From assembly GCA_030867875.1 (NCBI GenBank), contig JAOWCC010000577.1:80891740-80955739 (forward strand): a stretch of 64,000 nt of DNA. Reading direction: 5' to 3'. The notes under the pieces were generated by a model that saw nothing but the letters and a program-made list of their open reading frames with translations, was not told where the DNA came from and searched no databases. Positions within the stretch are counted from its first letter, which is position 1. Each line of letters begins with the position of its first letter. This DNA is from Actinernus sp. WN-2022. Taxonomy: Eukaryota > Cnidaria > Anthozoa > Actiniaria > Actinernidae. Of this stretch, positions 35,290 to 47,635 are shown piece by piece. Position numbers and translations under genes: made by a program.

Positions 35290-38031
35290 TTCAAGTTTTA
35301 TATTTACCAGAAATGTTCGTATTCAGATGTAGTTGTAATGAGATTTTGGGATGGCATCGACAAGAACTTCGAGCTTCAATGGCGGCTCAACTGCCAACTG
35401 TCTCTCATCTATCGAGTCTAAACACCCGAACTGTGGGATCATTCTCCTCGGTGACTTTAACAAGCTCAATGTTGCGATGTTAAAATCCAGTTTCAATCTC
35501 AAGCAAATTGTCAATTTTCCAACTAGAGGTCGTAACACGCTGGACTTAATACTTACGAATCTCAAAGATTTCTACGATGCTCCGGATAAGAGACCTCCCT
35601 TTGGCTTATCCGACCATCTGTCTATTGAAGTCAAGCCAAAATTACGCATCCTGCTTCCACAGCCAAGGTTCAAGGTTAAATCGAGAGATCTGCGGTCAAG
35701 TAATCGTCTCGCTTTAAGCTCTTATCTGCAAGAGGTTGACGTACCAACCCTCGTCAGTACTGGTAACTCATGTTCAGAGAAGGCATCCATCCTCGAAACA
35801 ATTGTAAACACAGGTCTGAACATTATACTTCCTATACGATCTAAAACCATCCACTCCAACGAACCGCCGTGGATTAACCCAGTCCTGAAAGATCTAATCA
35901 GACAACGCCAAAGAGCTCTCGCACAAGGGAATCTTCCTTTATTCCGCCTTTTAAGAAACAGCGTTAATCGAGAGCGGAAGATCTGCCGAGGGAAGTACTA
36001 CGAAGCGAAGGTTGCCCATCTGAAAGAATGCAAACCATCGGTATGGTGGAAGGAAGTAAAGAAACTAAGCGGCATATCATCAGCCTCCCAAGGACCAGAT
36101 GATTTCACGAAATCCCTCCAGCATATAAATGTAGACGGCGCAACTAATAAGCAGGACTTGGCTAATATTATCAACGAAGCCTTCATACTACCGATGAGTG
36201 ATTTCTCACCGCTCCCAGCTGATTTCCAACTCGACCGAGCGGACGATCCTCTATCTCCACCGCTAGTGGTTTCCGCCCACTCTGTCTATAGAAAATTATC
36301 AGCGCTAAACCCCACCAAGGCGCAGGGCCCAGATGGCATTCCGGCTTGGTTACTAAAGGAGAATGCGGATATTCTAATGGTACCTGTCATGGACATTTTA
36401 AACAGCTCGTACCGCGAGGGCCGTCTACCACCATCTTGGAAAGAGGCAGATATAGTTCCCGTTCCAAAGCAAAAACCAGTAAAAGATGTCAACAAACACT
36501 TACGCCCCATTTCTCTCACACCAATACTCTCCAAGATCGCCGAAGAGTTTGTCGTCGAAGAACACGTTAAGCCAGCCATGCTGAAGAAAATCGGTTCTAA
36601 CCAATTCGGATGCGTCCCAAAGTCATCTACGGCGCATGCACTAATCAGTATGATACACACGTGGACCAAACACACAGACGGGAACGGCGCAACTGTAAGA
36701 GTCGTTCTCTTTGATTATAGGAAAGCTTTCGATCTAATCGACCACGCTATCTTGGCTAATAAACTAGGGACGTTGGACCTCCCACATGGAATCGTGCGTT
36801 GGATTATTGATTTCTTAAAGTGCCGTAAGCAGAGAGTCAAACTAGAGCGTGACTGTAAATCAGAATGGAAAGACATCCCTGCAGGCGTCCCACAGGGAAC
36901 CAAGCTAGGGCCGTGGCTCTTTGTACTTATGATCGACGATATAGGAGTCACCAACACCGACTTATGGAAATATGTAGATGATACGACTATCGCTGAACCT
37001 GTCCATAAGAACGAAATAAGTAACATCCAGAATGCTGTATCAGAACTGGCCACAAAGTCGCACCAGAATAAGTTTCAATTAAATCAAGCAAAATGCAAAG
37101 AGCTACGAATATCATTTGCTAAGAGTGCCCCCAACTTCGCCCCTGTCGTTGTGGATGCGAAACCTATTGAAGTAGTTTCCAACTTCAAACTACTTGGCCT
37201 GAACATTTCAGATAACCTAAAATGGAACGTTCATATCTCGGAAATCATACGAAAGGTGTCTACCCGACTGTACTTCTTGAAGCAACTTAAAAGAGCAAAC
37301 GTGTTAACAAAGGAACTCTTGACATTCTATGTTACATGCATACGCCCAATAACCGAATACGCCTGTCCCGTGTTCCATAACGGGCTCCCGCAGTATTTGT
37401 CGGAGGATTTAGAAAGACCGCAGAAGCGTGCTTTAAGAATCATTTACCCATTCACCACCTATCCTGAAGCTTTGGCAGCCAGTAACCTAACTCCACTCTA
37501 CGATCGCAGAAATGCCCTAACAATCAATCTATTCAACGAGATCCGCTCCAATGTGAACCATAAGTTGCACAACTTACTGCCTAAACCAAACACATGTAAT
37601 GCTAATCTTAGAAGTAAGCGGAGTTTCAATGTGCCCATATGTAAGACCAACAGACTGAAAAACAGTTTCATATATAGTAATAGCAATTAGAATATAACAA
37701 TATAACAATAACCAGAATATATATAGCAATATTGAGTAGAACCTTCATGATTATCAAGACACAGTTCTACATATAGTAAGATTATATCTAGCAACTATCA
37801 GTAGCAATATTGATTAGAATTTTAATTATCAAGTCCAACAGACTGAAGAGTTTTATACTTTATAGTATTATTAATTAGATTATAATTAGCAACTATATTT
37901 TATATCAGTAGCAACATTGATTAGAATTAATTTTAATTATCAGTATTTTCAAATTTAATGTAAAGTCTTACGCAATTCAGCTTTCCAGCTGCAACAGTTA
38001 TTACTAATAAACCATCTATCTATCTATCTAT
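35290..38031 (+). mobile_element. 5'-truncated LINE with CTAT-repeat tail
   Basis: The coding part is described separately. The 3' untranslated part (37691-38009) is AT-rich with near-repeats of GCAATATTGA and AGAATTTTAATTATCA, ending in a CTAT/TCTA simple repeat at about 38009-38031, which I read as the retrotransposon tail. The 5' limit is approximate. Confidence 0.7.
35351..37690 (+). CDS. LINE ORF2: endonuclease C-terminus plus reverse transcriptase, 779 codons uninterrupted
   Basis: The frame starts within the apurinic-type endonuclease: GDFN at about residue 35, LDLILTN, and SDHLS at about residue 88. The N-terminal catalytic part is missing. The reverse transcriptase follows: KAQGPDGIPAWLL, LRPISLTPILSK, motif A LFDYRKAFDLIDH, motif B GVPQGTKLGPWLF and motif C YVDDTT, then thumb and C-terminal LKRANVLTKELLTFYVTCIR. 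No internal stop or frameshift is present, so it inserted recently, as a 5'-truncated copy. The ATG at 35351 is the first in frame and may not be a real start. It belongs to the Jockey/CR1-like non-LTR group. It would not be autonomous because ORF1 and the endonuclease N-terminus are absent. Confidence 0.9.
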   Translation: MASTRTSSFNGGSTANCLSSIESKHPNCGIILLGDFNKLNVAMLKSSFNLKQIVNFPTRGRNTLDLILTNLKDFYDAPDKRPPFGLSDHLSIEVKPKLRILLPQPRFKVKSRDLRSSNRLALSSYLQEVDVPTLVSTGNSCSEKASILETIVNTGLNIILPIRSKTIHSNEPPWINPVLKDLIRQRQRALAQGNLPLFRLLRNSVNRERKICRGKYYEAKVAHLKECKPSVWWKEVKKLSGISSASQGPDDFTKSLQHINVDGATNKQDLANIINEAFILPMSDFSPLPADFQLDRADDPLSPPLVVSAHSVYRKLSALNPTKAQGPDGIPAWLLKENADILMVPVMDILNSSYREGRLPPSWKEADIVPVPKQKPVKDVNKHLRPISLTPILSKIAEEFVVEEHVKPAMLKKIGSNQFGCVPKSSTAHALISMIHTWTKHTDGNGATVRVVLFDYRKAFDLIDHAILANKLGTLDLPHGIVRWIIDFLKCRKQRVKLERDCKSEWKDIPAGVPQGTKLGPWLFVLMIDDIGVTNTDLWKYVDDTTIAEPVHKNEISNIQNAVSELATKSHQNKFQLNQAKCKELRISFAKSAPNFAPVVVDAKPIEVVSNFKLLGLNISDNLKWNVHISEIIRKVSTRLYFLKQLKRANVLTKELLTFYVTCIRPITEYACPVFHNGLPQYLSEDLERPQKRALRIIYPFTTYPEALAASNLTPLYDRRNALTINLFNEIRSNVNHKLHNLLPKPNTCNANLRSKRSFNVPICKTNRLKNSFIYSNSN

Positions 38032-39370
38032 CCAACTGGCCGTGATGGACGAAGAAAACAAATCTGGCCGCAGAAAGATTTTGAAGAGCCTGAAAGAACA
38101 CTAGAGAACGTGTCAGGAAAGCCCACAAGAGTATAGTACTTGTCTGGAACATTTACGAAGCCTGAAACGATTTCAAACGCCGCTTTTGAGATGCGAGTTT
38201 CGTGTTTACAGTGCTCGGGTTTCGGCGGCCAGTGAAATTACGCTTCGGTTGTTCATTCCTGCTTGCATTCGTCCCCTTTAAGACGTTTCTGACTACAAGA
38301 ACTATTGTATTTCTAAGTAATTTTGTCTCCCTGAAAGTTGGAGAGAGAATAGATGAGTACATTTTGTAGGTTCTCATCGAGAAAGCACAACTCCACCTAG
38401 AAATGTAGTTTACGGTCAAATACGGTAAATTCGACATCCGGTCACTGAAACTCGCCAGAATGTGTTTCTCTTCAGCCTGAATCTCCATTGCAGCAGTGAT
38501 AACAATACAAAGAGGTTTTTCTAACTGAATGCCTTCGAGCAAGAGCCAGTTTGTATTATAATATAACTGTCGTTGTATCGCGATCGCAAGGAACTGAAAC
38601 TCATTACATTTTTTCAAGTGTTATGCATATCATTAAATTGCTTGAAACCTGTTCATGCGCAACTCATGACAGAGCCCCTTTAAGGCATATTTCAATTCAA
38701 AACTTCGTTATTTTCTTTCCTTTATGGAAAAATAGTAAAACACTGTACTTTAACAGAAGTTCATAACCAAGGTTTAATTTGTATGAAAAGTAGCTAGTGA
38801 AGTCAGGCTCTTTTGGGGGAGAAGAGAAGAGACTGGGGAGGGGTAAGGAAGAGGGTGAGAGCCCGCGTACACCCGCGTACTCCGCTGCCCGAAAGAATGA
38901 AGGCTCTGGTTTCAAATTCAAGTTTCCGAGGTCTTAAATTTTTCGAGTAAATAATTTTGTAACTTAGTAAACTCACAGTGTATTACAAATTAAGAAAACG
39001 TAAACCTGTTGAAGTCTTAGGCTTATCTTTTAAGTAATTTTCTTGATTTTCGCGAAACATTTCATATAAATACGCGTACGTACGTAAAACTAAAAACACG
39101 GGTCATGTTCTGTTTTCTTTTAACTTCAGCTGGAAACTGGGGCGGACACGCACGCTGGGCTCGTCAAAACGCATGCGCATGACGTTTTGCCCCGTGTTGC
39201 TGAGTAAAATTACGTCACTTCCGCTGAAAATTAGCCTAGGAACGGGATTGGGTAATGGCGGACATAACTCAAGATTCGGACCCCCAAAATAAGACTTCCC
39301 ATCGTCATATCGAAAACTGGTTTGGATAGAAATAAATATAGCAACTTTACTCTACAATTACGATAACGCT

Positions 39371-41660
39371 CTGAACACAGGCGGAAAAGCTAATGTTAAG
39401 AACTGGAATTTCATTTCCAGCTGCGATAGTTGCGTTCAGTTTTCTAGTTTTCGATTGTAAAGTTTATTCTTGGAGATGTGTAACAGTTAGTGTCTTTAAT
39501 AAAACAGCAAAGTGACAACTGTTTCATTGTTTGATTGTGCTTGATGAACGAACTGCCTGAAATCAAACTTCGCTTCTTGCTAGTGTTCAGTGTACCAGAA
39601 ATTGACTTTTTCACAGTTTATAGCTATTTTCTTTCAGCTCCAGTCGATTATTAAGCCTTGCTTGGAGATTTGCCGGGCTGTTCTTTTATCTGCCAAGCGC
39701 AAATTACTTACAGGATTTTCAAATGTTCACTTGAGCTCAAACTCAAAGTAAACAAACTCGGTGCACTTCAGTAATTACTCTTGAGAGAACATGTGATTGT
39801 CTTTTTCAGTACATTTCTTAGGTCATATTATAAACAAAAATAACATGATTTGTATGTGATATTTATCACTTGCTGTATTTATGCCAAATATCACTACAAA
39901 AATCTGTGTTTATGAACCAAAAGACCAAACTTAGCTTCGTTCTGTATACATCACACAAGTGCTGTACATAAACACGAAGTCTGAAACGGATGAAACGGCC
40001 GGGAAAATAAAAGGTTACAAGGGAACCACATGTTCTGGTTTATAATGGTCTTTCCTGACCATGTTGAGCTCACCAGTTCTTGCCTGTTATAAATGAGAAA
40101 TAGCTGATCATCAGAAGTTTCTACACTAGCAAGTAGCATTCGCTCGCCTTGTCCGCCACAATTTTGTTGCATATATAATTAGCTGCACATCATTACAAAC
40201 AAAGGAAATCGCTGTATTAGCCAATCAGGTACTGCTGATAATTTTTTGAAGAATGTGATTGGCTGCGAGATGGCGGGAAAAGCTTTCTATAAATAGACTA
40301 CTCTGTAAACTGATGGGCCAAACCCTATAGTGGGAGATGACACTTCTGGTTATGGACTTCTGCAAATAGGCATAACAACGGTAGTATTGGCTATCAATTC
40401 CAAACCTGCCCATCCTACCCCCCCCCCCCCCCCCCCGGAAATTTGTGGGGCATTTGACATTTTTGAATCAGAACGTTGGAAATAAGCTATCTGGTAAGAT
40501 AAGCTATGCAAATGCCCCACCGTGGGGCTTTGGAACGAATGCAAAACTCCGAAACATTAGTGTAACATTCGCTATCAGTTGACTGTTTGACGAATTCCCC
40601 ACCCCAACATTTCCCACTCCGGCCAGGAAAGACTGAGTTGTCAAATGCCCCAGGTTCGCCGGCAAGGGGGGGGGGGTGTAGGTTTTTGGCATCCTACAGT
40701 AAATACAAGGTATTAATATGTATTTAATGTGAACACCTGCAGAGGGTAAACCAGATAGCCAATACCTGGAGCTATTATCTTAGAGAGTCGAGGGAAAGGA
40801 ATCTATGTCTAGCAGGGTAATCTTTAACTTGTTTGAAATGAAAGGAACAAGGAGATCGACCGAGGGGGGTTTAGCGAGGATTTTATTCAAAGGTTTCAAT
40901 AGTTGTTTGAGTTTCAAAGCAGTATGTGTAAATGGATACCGGTTTGTTTGATGTCAAGTGAATGGCTCTCAGATGCACATGCTTGCATCCTCGGATATCA
41001 CTCACTGCCCCTGGGTACCAAGGATGATATGATTGCTGTCCAATGGTAACGGGGAGCTAGAACGCCATGCACCTCAAGATATTTCAAATGAAGCTAATGT
41101 AGATAGAAGGTTACAGGAAAAGTGTATCAAACAAATAAACTTAGTCCCAGGATAGGAATTACCTTTTGTTACATTTAAAGTGCAAGTAGCTTTTTGCTCC
41201 AAATTCTATTTCTAATATACTTCAGTTGTCTAAATTAGCTTTCTTCGAGAGACTGGAGCAGCAATTCAACTAGATAACTAGAATAAAAGCTACCCGAATA
41301 ACTGGATTGATTCATTTTGTGATGTCACAATGAAAACCTACGGGATTCTATTGTAGTAGTTTTCTCTAGGGAGTTGATTCATCTTATGACGTCACAAGAT
41401 CCATGAAAACTAACCAAAATTATGGATTAAATGCCAGAAATGTTACAAATCTGCAAGATTTAATACCTTTTTGTGAGAAACAAACGCAATAATACAATGG
41501 ACCCTTTGCACGTGACGTCATGCATAGCCGCCATGTTGGTGTACCTTTAACAATAGATTCTTCGTTAGCTTCTTTTGTTCTGTACACCAACATGGCCAAC
41601 ATGCCCTTTGTCATTTCAATCTCTGGGGATTGAGTTCAAACCATCTATATAAATATTTTT
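39371..41660. other. no gene recognised; G/C-tract inverted repeat
   Basis: At 40408-40453 a poly-C tract with GGGGCATTTGACA faces its inverse at 40637-40682 (TGTCAAATGCCCC, poly-G). At 41530-41600 CCATGTTGGTGTACC and GTACACCAACATGG form a short hairpin related to 42350-42410. No coding motif was found. Confidence 0.4.
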
Positions 41661-42242
41661 GAGCGTTTATATGGAAAACTAATTAACCTCGCAGACAAAT
41701 GTTTGATTCCAAGAATCGCATCACAGTGCACATGTTCTGTGTGATCGATTTTCCCCCAGTTATCCCAGTGAGAAAGTGTTTATATGGTGTATTGATGTCG
41801 GAAAGTTGTCGCGGGAAGAAGGGACACCCTTCTCGCTGAGACGAGATATCCCTGGGCCAGGGACAACCCTTCTACCCGGGACGAGTTTAATCACAATGTA
41901 AACAGTTGCTTGTGGTTTACAGAGAAAAGTATGGAAAGTTGTCCCTCCCCAGGTAACTCGGCTAGAAGGGTTATCCCTTCTACCCGGGACAATTGTTTCC
42001 ATGTAACAAGGCCCATAGACCATGTGAAATATGACAAGATATGATCATGAATATACGCAGGCTTAGTGCATGTGTAAACTGCTCCAATAGTATAGTTTGT
42101 CATTTAGCACAAGCACTAAACTACTTTAACTACTTTAACATAACTGCTTATACTACATACACTAAACTACTGGTTGAGTATCGTAGAGAAAAAGCCTTCA
42201 AACTAAACTACATATATGTCTAATTTGACTATTCAGTAATAT

Positions 42243-42604
42243 CAGGAGCCCATTACCAGGAGCGTTCCTCTGTTATGGGTTGGATCCCCAGCACAGGAGT
42301 AGATGAGGCTATTTTTAGATTCGAAATTCCCGCGAAAAGAGGTTGCCGCCAGGTTGGTGCCCTTAAACAATAGATTCCTCGTTAGCTTCTTTTGTTGGGG
42401 CACCAACACTTGAATCTCTAGGGATTGAGTGAAAACCAGCAATTCGAATTCCCGCGTTGAAAGTGAGAAGAATGATATCTGATTGGCTAAGAATAACCTA
42501 CCTATTTTCAGCATTGCGTTTCGCGCGAAAAATAGCCTCATCTACCTCTGTGCTGGGGTACAGACACAGTGGGGAAGATGGACGCTCCTGGTAATGGGCT
42601 CCTG
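42243..42604. mobile_element. 362-bp MITE with empty site in copy A
   Basis: The ends are CAGGAGCCCATTACCAGGAG and its inverse complement. GTAATAT is duplicated at 42236-42242 and 42605-42611. Copy A has a single GTAATAT at 25007-25013 with no insert. A second inverted pair (AGATGAGGCTATTTTTAGA and GAAAAATAGCCTCATCT) lies inside. Confidence 0.9.
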
Positions 42605-42767
42605 GTAATATTAAATTATTTCTTAATAATTAATATCCCAGAAAATACTTCATTTTATTTTTCTGTATTTAAACAAGACAAACGGTCGAGAAAATGATCA
42701 TCAAAATCAAAATAGAAATGAAACTGAATAACACGATAGAAAATTCTGCAATTATTGGAATACAAAC

Positions 42768-42868
42768 TCTTAATACAAACTCTGAATTTCTAACGAGATC
42801 CGAAACAACCATAGGGGCTGATCGATAAACCATGCACAGAATGAATTAGAATTTAGCGTGCTGGGAAT
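42768..42868 (-). repeat. SINE 3' fragment (copy B)
   Basis: Equivalent of 25131-25240 in copy A: the same CTCTGAATTTCTAACGAGA and GAATTAGAATTTAGCGTG words without the tRNA-like head. Confidence 0.6.
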
Positions 42869-45207
42869 GCGTCATAGCGGAGCTCTTCGCGGGCCGCCGG
42901 TAGGCACTCGAAAGCGGAGCTCTATCCACACAGAAAAATCGATAAGAGAAAAAGGGGAAACGAAAACATAGGGAAAAAGGAAAACAGAAGAAAAAAGATA
43001 ACCCATGCATGCGAGGCAAAAGCTTTCACCGACACTGCCAGCTCGCTGACCCTCCCACCTGCCGCCCACTCGCTGCCCGTGCCTCGCGGCCGTTCGCTGC
43101 ATGTGCCTCACCTGCTCACTCTACATGATCGATATGAGTTTAATACATGACTAATGGTTTTACCTATGTAAAGCCGAAGCCAGAGGCTTATTTGGCAAGG
43201 TATAATTACAGGTATAATAGCTATAAGGTTCACATTTTCGTTTTGACGTCAGTATCAGTATAGTGTGAAAAAGAAAGAATTACTTACTTGGAGCTCCGCT
43301 TATACGTTTACTATAAATACTTTATCAAACGAATATGAAAATGGGAATGAGAAGTTGGAATGGGAAGGGATATCAATACATTAAAGAAAAACGTGGTCTA
43401 TTATGTCAGAAGGTTGGTTTCAAACAAGAGAAAATGAGGTTGTTTCAAATTAATGTCTGACCTCTTAGTCTTCATGTGTTGCTGTTATTTGGTCACGACT
43501 CAATATCTCCGGTCAGTCTTGTTAGTTTTATATTGAGTGGTTCAAACTATGGTGAGCGTGTTTAGTACTTGGTCTACTGTAGTTGGTCTCGTAGATGTTA
43601 TTAACTCGGATTGACGTCAAAACGTGTTCATGCCAGTTAATTAACGTTAGGGTCAACTTTGTGCTAACATAATAATAGCTTAGTTTCAACGCCTTATAGG
43701 TATTGTGCCACCTGTCTTGCTAGAAGAAACCATTGTGAACAATTACCATGCCACCGGAATGAGTCCTTCAGGACTTCAGTCCCTTTGGATATTCTCATTT
43801 CGCTGTTGCGTTACTCAGTTTTCGCCAAAAAAGGTTTTAACACGGATATTTTGGGTCACAATTGAACGTTTTATTGTTTCCCACGGATTACTTTCTGGAT
43901 ACGCTGTACCTGACATACCAGACGACAGTTTCAAATAAAAACGTTCTAAATTCTACCTTTATCGGAAATAATGATATATTCCGATGAATATCATCAACTA
44001 AAAGCTGTCGACTTATCAATATTCAAAATATTAGGCTGCCAGGTATCTTGTAGTCGAAAACTCCGCTGGGAACAGTGAACCGTCGCCCGTCTCTACAGAT
44101 GCGAGAAAAATTTGAAGAGGGGAATCCCGAAGTCACATTAGGACGAAAGAAATCAAGAAGCTAAGGAGCATAAACAAGCCATTGATCGATCTTAAGCATT
44201 TACTTTTTGTTTTACATTACAAGTTCAAGGGCAGCTGGTTAGCATGACATCATCAGACAGCTCTCTTCTAAAAGCCATTTCACAACTAACACTCGTTGTC
44301 TTCTTATATAGGACTGAATATTATCTTCTAATCTCTCACGATATTCAGTTCCATGCACAGTTAATAGGATCTCCTCATTCAACAGACTTGTTTCACATCC
44401 TCTCACTCACCAGAACTGAAAATTCACAATTAATAATTGTGGCGCCAATACAATACATTATATTTTTGTAAATTTGTTATTTATAGGATAATATGGTTAT
44501 TTCATGGTTTTCTATGGAATGCTGGCGAAAATTTAACTCGAAATTCATATTATTTTGGTATACTAACTCGCCTAAAGGTTCGTTGTATACTAAATAATAA
44601 AAAATTATAGTGAAATAATAGCCCGTATTCCATAGAAAACTAAGAAATAACCAGTAAATACAATCGGCAATACAATACAATAATCTTTATTTAAACACGA
44701 TAAAAGTTTAAGCATCGCTGCTTGTGGGGTCGTGTATAAAAATAACAGAAATTAACTATTTGTAATCATAATTCTAAAAAGAGTTTGGTCGAGAGTCGAG
44801 AGTACCAGGTCGAGAGTCGAGTCTAAATAAATCGAACAATATTTTCAAACTAACTGAACATTAACGCCAAAAAAAAAGGATTGCGTTACCAAGAATGAAG
44901 GTTTCTGAGTGGTATGGCTTATTAACAACAACAACTTTCTTAACTGATAAACCACCAGATCACAATGCTGACCACAAAATGCTTAACATACTTAAAATTC
45001 AATTACGAGCTCCTCTCGTCAAAAATACAAAACCAACAACTAATGACATCAAGACGGTAGAGTTTGGTTGTTCTTGTTGTTTTAAATAGTCTGCCTTTTT
45101 GTCGAATAGCCGGCACAGGCGCGTACTCTAATATAAAAGGTATCCGACTGCTCAGATGGGGTGTTTTTTTATCTCTATGCATATCAGGGATACACTGTAC
45201 AGAGTGT

Positions 45208-45735
45208 ACACTACAACAACAACAACAACAACAACAACGCTTTATTTGTACCATGAAATAGCAAATTTACATAAGTGAACATAAGAAAGAAAGAGAAATT
45301 CTGGAAATCTGGTACTAGCTACCTGAAATAACCATATAGGGCTAGACGAGTCAGGCAGCTAATTATTTTACATTACAAGATTTATGGTCAAAGCGAACAA
45401 GGGCACAAACAAACAGGTAGTCAATTGTTTTTTTATAAAGATAAGACACTTAGACATAAAAAAATAGAGTAAATATATACTTGAGAGAGGATGAGAGAGA
45501 GAGAGGAGGTAGTGTAATCTGAAGAGTTAATATGTATTAACAATGTTAAGTTTAAGTTTCTTTTTGAAAGTTAATCTCTTAAGAGATTTTGTATCGTTAT
45601 TAATAGAGTTCCATATTTTTGCACCTTGAAATCTAATATTAATTTTTCCATAATTTGTTCTTATTGAAGGAAGAGAGTAGGAGGACCTAGAAGCAAGTCT
45701 TGTATTATATTTGTGTATTTTGTTTACTGGTATAA
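45208..45735 (-). mobile_element. 5'-truncated LINE end with (TTG)n tail
   Basis: On - strand the sequence encodes a LINE C-terminus (YNTRLASRSSYSLPSIRTN, then YGKINIRFQGAKIWN; stop at 45529-45527), an untranslated region and a (TTG)n tail, seen on + strand as CAACAACAA at 45213-45238. Copy A lacks it (TGTACAGATAGTGCACTAAAG at about 27318), so it inserted into copy B after the duplication. Confidence 0.8.
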
Positions 45736-45762
45736 AGTACAGGTTGCGAAGAGTATTTAGAT

Positions 45763-46818
45763 TTAATCGATGTCATCATTGGTGAGAGCGTTTGGTATTT
45801 GTTCAAGTTCTACAGCTGGTTCATGTGAGGTCTTCCGGCAAAAAATGTTTTGAAGAGAGGATTGGAAGTCATTAAGAAATGTGAAGTATATCAGTGGATT
45901 TAGGCCTGGGATTAAACAAAGGAGATAGTCTAGGGAAAAATGAAGATTCGCATCATCTATACACGCACCAGGCAACTCAATTTTGCCTAAACGACTGAGC
46001 CATTTTAAAGACAGATACAAGTAATGAGGTGTCCAACAAGCAAGACAAAGAAGCAGAGATGATGTAACCATTCTCAACGCAGACTTGAAGCGTTTCAGTC
46101 TGTTTTGTCGCTGAACCTCAGGAAGATTTACGGCGGCAACCTGAAAATGGCGGAGTTGTATTATGATAATCAGGTTTAAAACAAGTGGAGCAACCGCAAT
46201 GAGTATATATATAATATCGCGTATCACCAAATAAAAGAGGGCCTGTCGATCATCGGCAGAAACTAATACGCATTCATACTCCTCAGTCTGTCCATTCTTA
46301 GTAACGTCTGCCATGTAAAGGAAGTTACAGTTCAGTCCAGCGGGAATGATCCATGATACAGCAATCAAAAGGATCATTGTACGACGAGTAAGTGGTGCCA
46401 AGTTTAACGTAGAAGAAGTCGCTCTGTACCGTTCAACAGATATTATCACTAGAGTGATCAGGGACACCAACCCGGTCGAGTTCACTATGAAATGGACCAG
46501 TTTACACGTAATGGTTCCAAAAAGACCGCCTCCTATTTTCCATGACTTAGATCTTGATAGCAGATAATCGAGCCACCAGGCGGGCGGTCCAATAATCAAA
46601 ATAAGTACGTCAGAGACAGCCATGTTTACGATGAAATAGTTAATGTTCTTTTGCAAAGTTGTCGTTTTGTAAACCAGAACGATAACTAACACGTTCCAGA
46701 AGACGCCGAACAACATAATAAAAAGGAAAGCGACAACTTTGATGACTCTCTCTACTTCTGAGTCGGCAGCAGTCAAGCATTCTGTACGGTTGTGTCCCGA
46801 CATGTTCATACTTTTCAT
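45763..46818 (-). CDS. intact class A (rhodopsin-family) GPCR, 351 aa, single exon
   Basis: Seven hydrophobic helices are visible. Diagnostic residues: Asn42 in helix 1, Asp70 in helix 2 (NMAVSD), Cys105 before helix 3 and Cys183 in the second extracellular loop (likely disulfide), Glu129-Arg130-Tyr131 (ERY, a DRY variant), Cys261-Trp-Thr-Pro in helix 6 (CWxP) and Asn307-Pro-Leu-Ile-Tyr311 in helix 7. The short extracellular N-terminus has glycosylation sequons NMS and NRT. ATG at 46818 is preceded by no better start, though Met4 or Met6 could serve. The ligand cannot be read from sequence; the layout fits peptide- or amine-type receptors of cnidarian expansions. It is single-exon, as many such receptors are. 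The sister copy at 27362-28447 is broken, so only this copy should work. Confidence 0.93.
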   Translation of the reverse strand: MKSMNMSGHNRTECLTAADSEVERVIKVVAFLFIMLFGVFWNVLVIVLVYKTTTLQKNINYFIVNMAVSDVLILIIGPPAWWLDYLLSRSKSWKIGGGLFGTITCKLVHFIVNSTGLVSLITLVIISVERYRATSSTLNLAPLTRRTMILLIAVSWIIPAGLNCNFLYMADVTKNGQTEEYECVLVSADDRQALFYLVIRDIIYILIAVAPLVLNLIIIIQLRHFQVAAVNLPEVQRQNRLKRFKSALRMVTSSLLLCLACWTPHYLYLSLKWLSRLGKIELPGACIDDANLHFSLDYLLCLIPGLNPLIYFTFLNDFQSSLQNIFCRKTSHEPAVELEQIPNALTNDDID

Positions 46819-47149
46819 GGCACGTTGCTAGCGCTGACTAGGAAACTTTATAAAATGACCGATGCCTTCCAGGTTATTTTCTAGGTTGGTTTGTTAATTT
46901 TCATTAGCCATCAAGGCAAGAAAACGTAGCGCGTGTTCTTGTTTGTCGCAGTTTTCACTGGATAATGGCCGCGAAACAACTGCAGCAAGTGAACTGAACA
47001 CCAAATTTCTCAAACACCCGACATTTAAATATTTTTTCTCTCCACTTTCCTATTCGTGATTGGTTAGTTTTTCACTTCCGCCCGTGCTAGATATTTGTCC
47101 CTCCCTGCCATGCAAAAGAAAATTAAATTTACCGTAAAACAATTATGGG

Positions 47150-47635
47150 ATAGACCAGTTCGCGGTAAATTCCGAAATACAGTGTTTGTATGGGAATCGA
47201 TGGGAATCCGATGCCAAATAAAATCCGTAAAATCGAATTTCTGAAATATTCTTGAGATAGCAGGTAAAAGATTAACATATCGAAATTTGAGGGATGTAGC
47301 TGTGCTGGGAAGTGTGCATTGGTGTTTTCAGTTTTCCATACATTGTCTGTAAAAACGAGTCAAATTCCGGGTGAAAATTTACAGACAATGTATGGAAAAC
47401 TGAAAACGCGATTGCACGCTTCCCATGCCAGCACAGCTACATCCCTCAAATTTCGATATGTTAATCTTTTACCTGGTATCTTAAGTTCGTATCTCAAGAA
47501 TATTTCAGAAATTCGATTTTACGGATTTTATTTGGCATCGGATTCCCATCGATTCCCATACAAACACTGCATTTCGCGCCATGTTTGCACCCTTTTCAAA
47601 ATGTCGGAATTTACCGCGAACTCGTCTATTGGCGA
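47150..47635. mobile_element. foldback element in copy B, absent from copy A
   Basis: TAGACCAGTTCGCGGTAAAT and its imperfect inverse ending GCGAACTCGTCTA enclose a hairpin with arms of about 230 bp; the centre is near 47370-47390. Copy A at about 28580 reads straight through (ATTATGGAATTGGCG). TA at both ends suggests a TA target as in Tc1/mariner-type MITEs. A partial relative is at 13690-13790. Confidence 0.8.

Larger units (their letters stand above)
35103..38683. mobile_element. TTAA-flanked inverted-repeat element (piggyBac-like MITE) split by a LINE
   Basis: TTAA followed by AGGGGCTCTGTCATGA at 35103-35122 mirrors TCATGACAGAGCCCCT followed by TTAA at 38664-38683. TTAA duplications with short inverted ends are typical of piggyBac-type transposons. 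Most of the interior is the LINE, which therefore inserted into a short element. Copy A lacks the whole 35083-38908 interval. Confidence 0.7.

Noticed and set aside
35998..37053. Several - strand ORFs of 62-129 codons opposite the LINE
   Set aside because: Shadows of the 779-codon reverse transcriptase frame.
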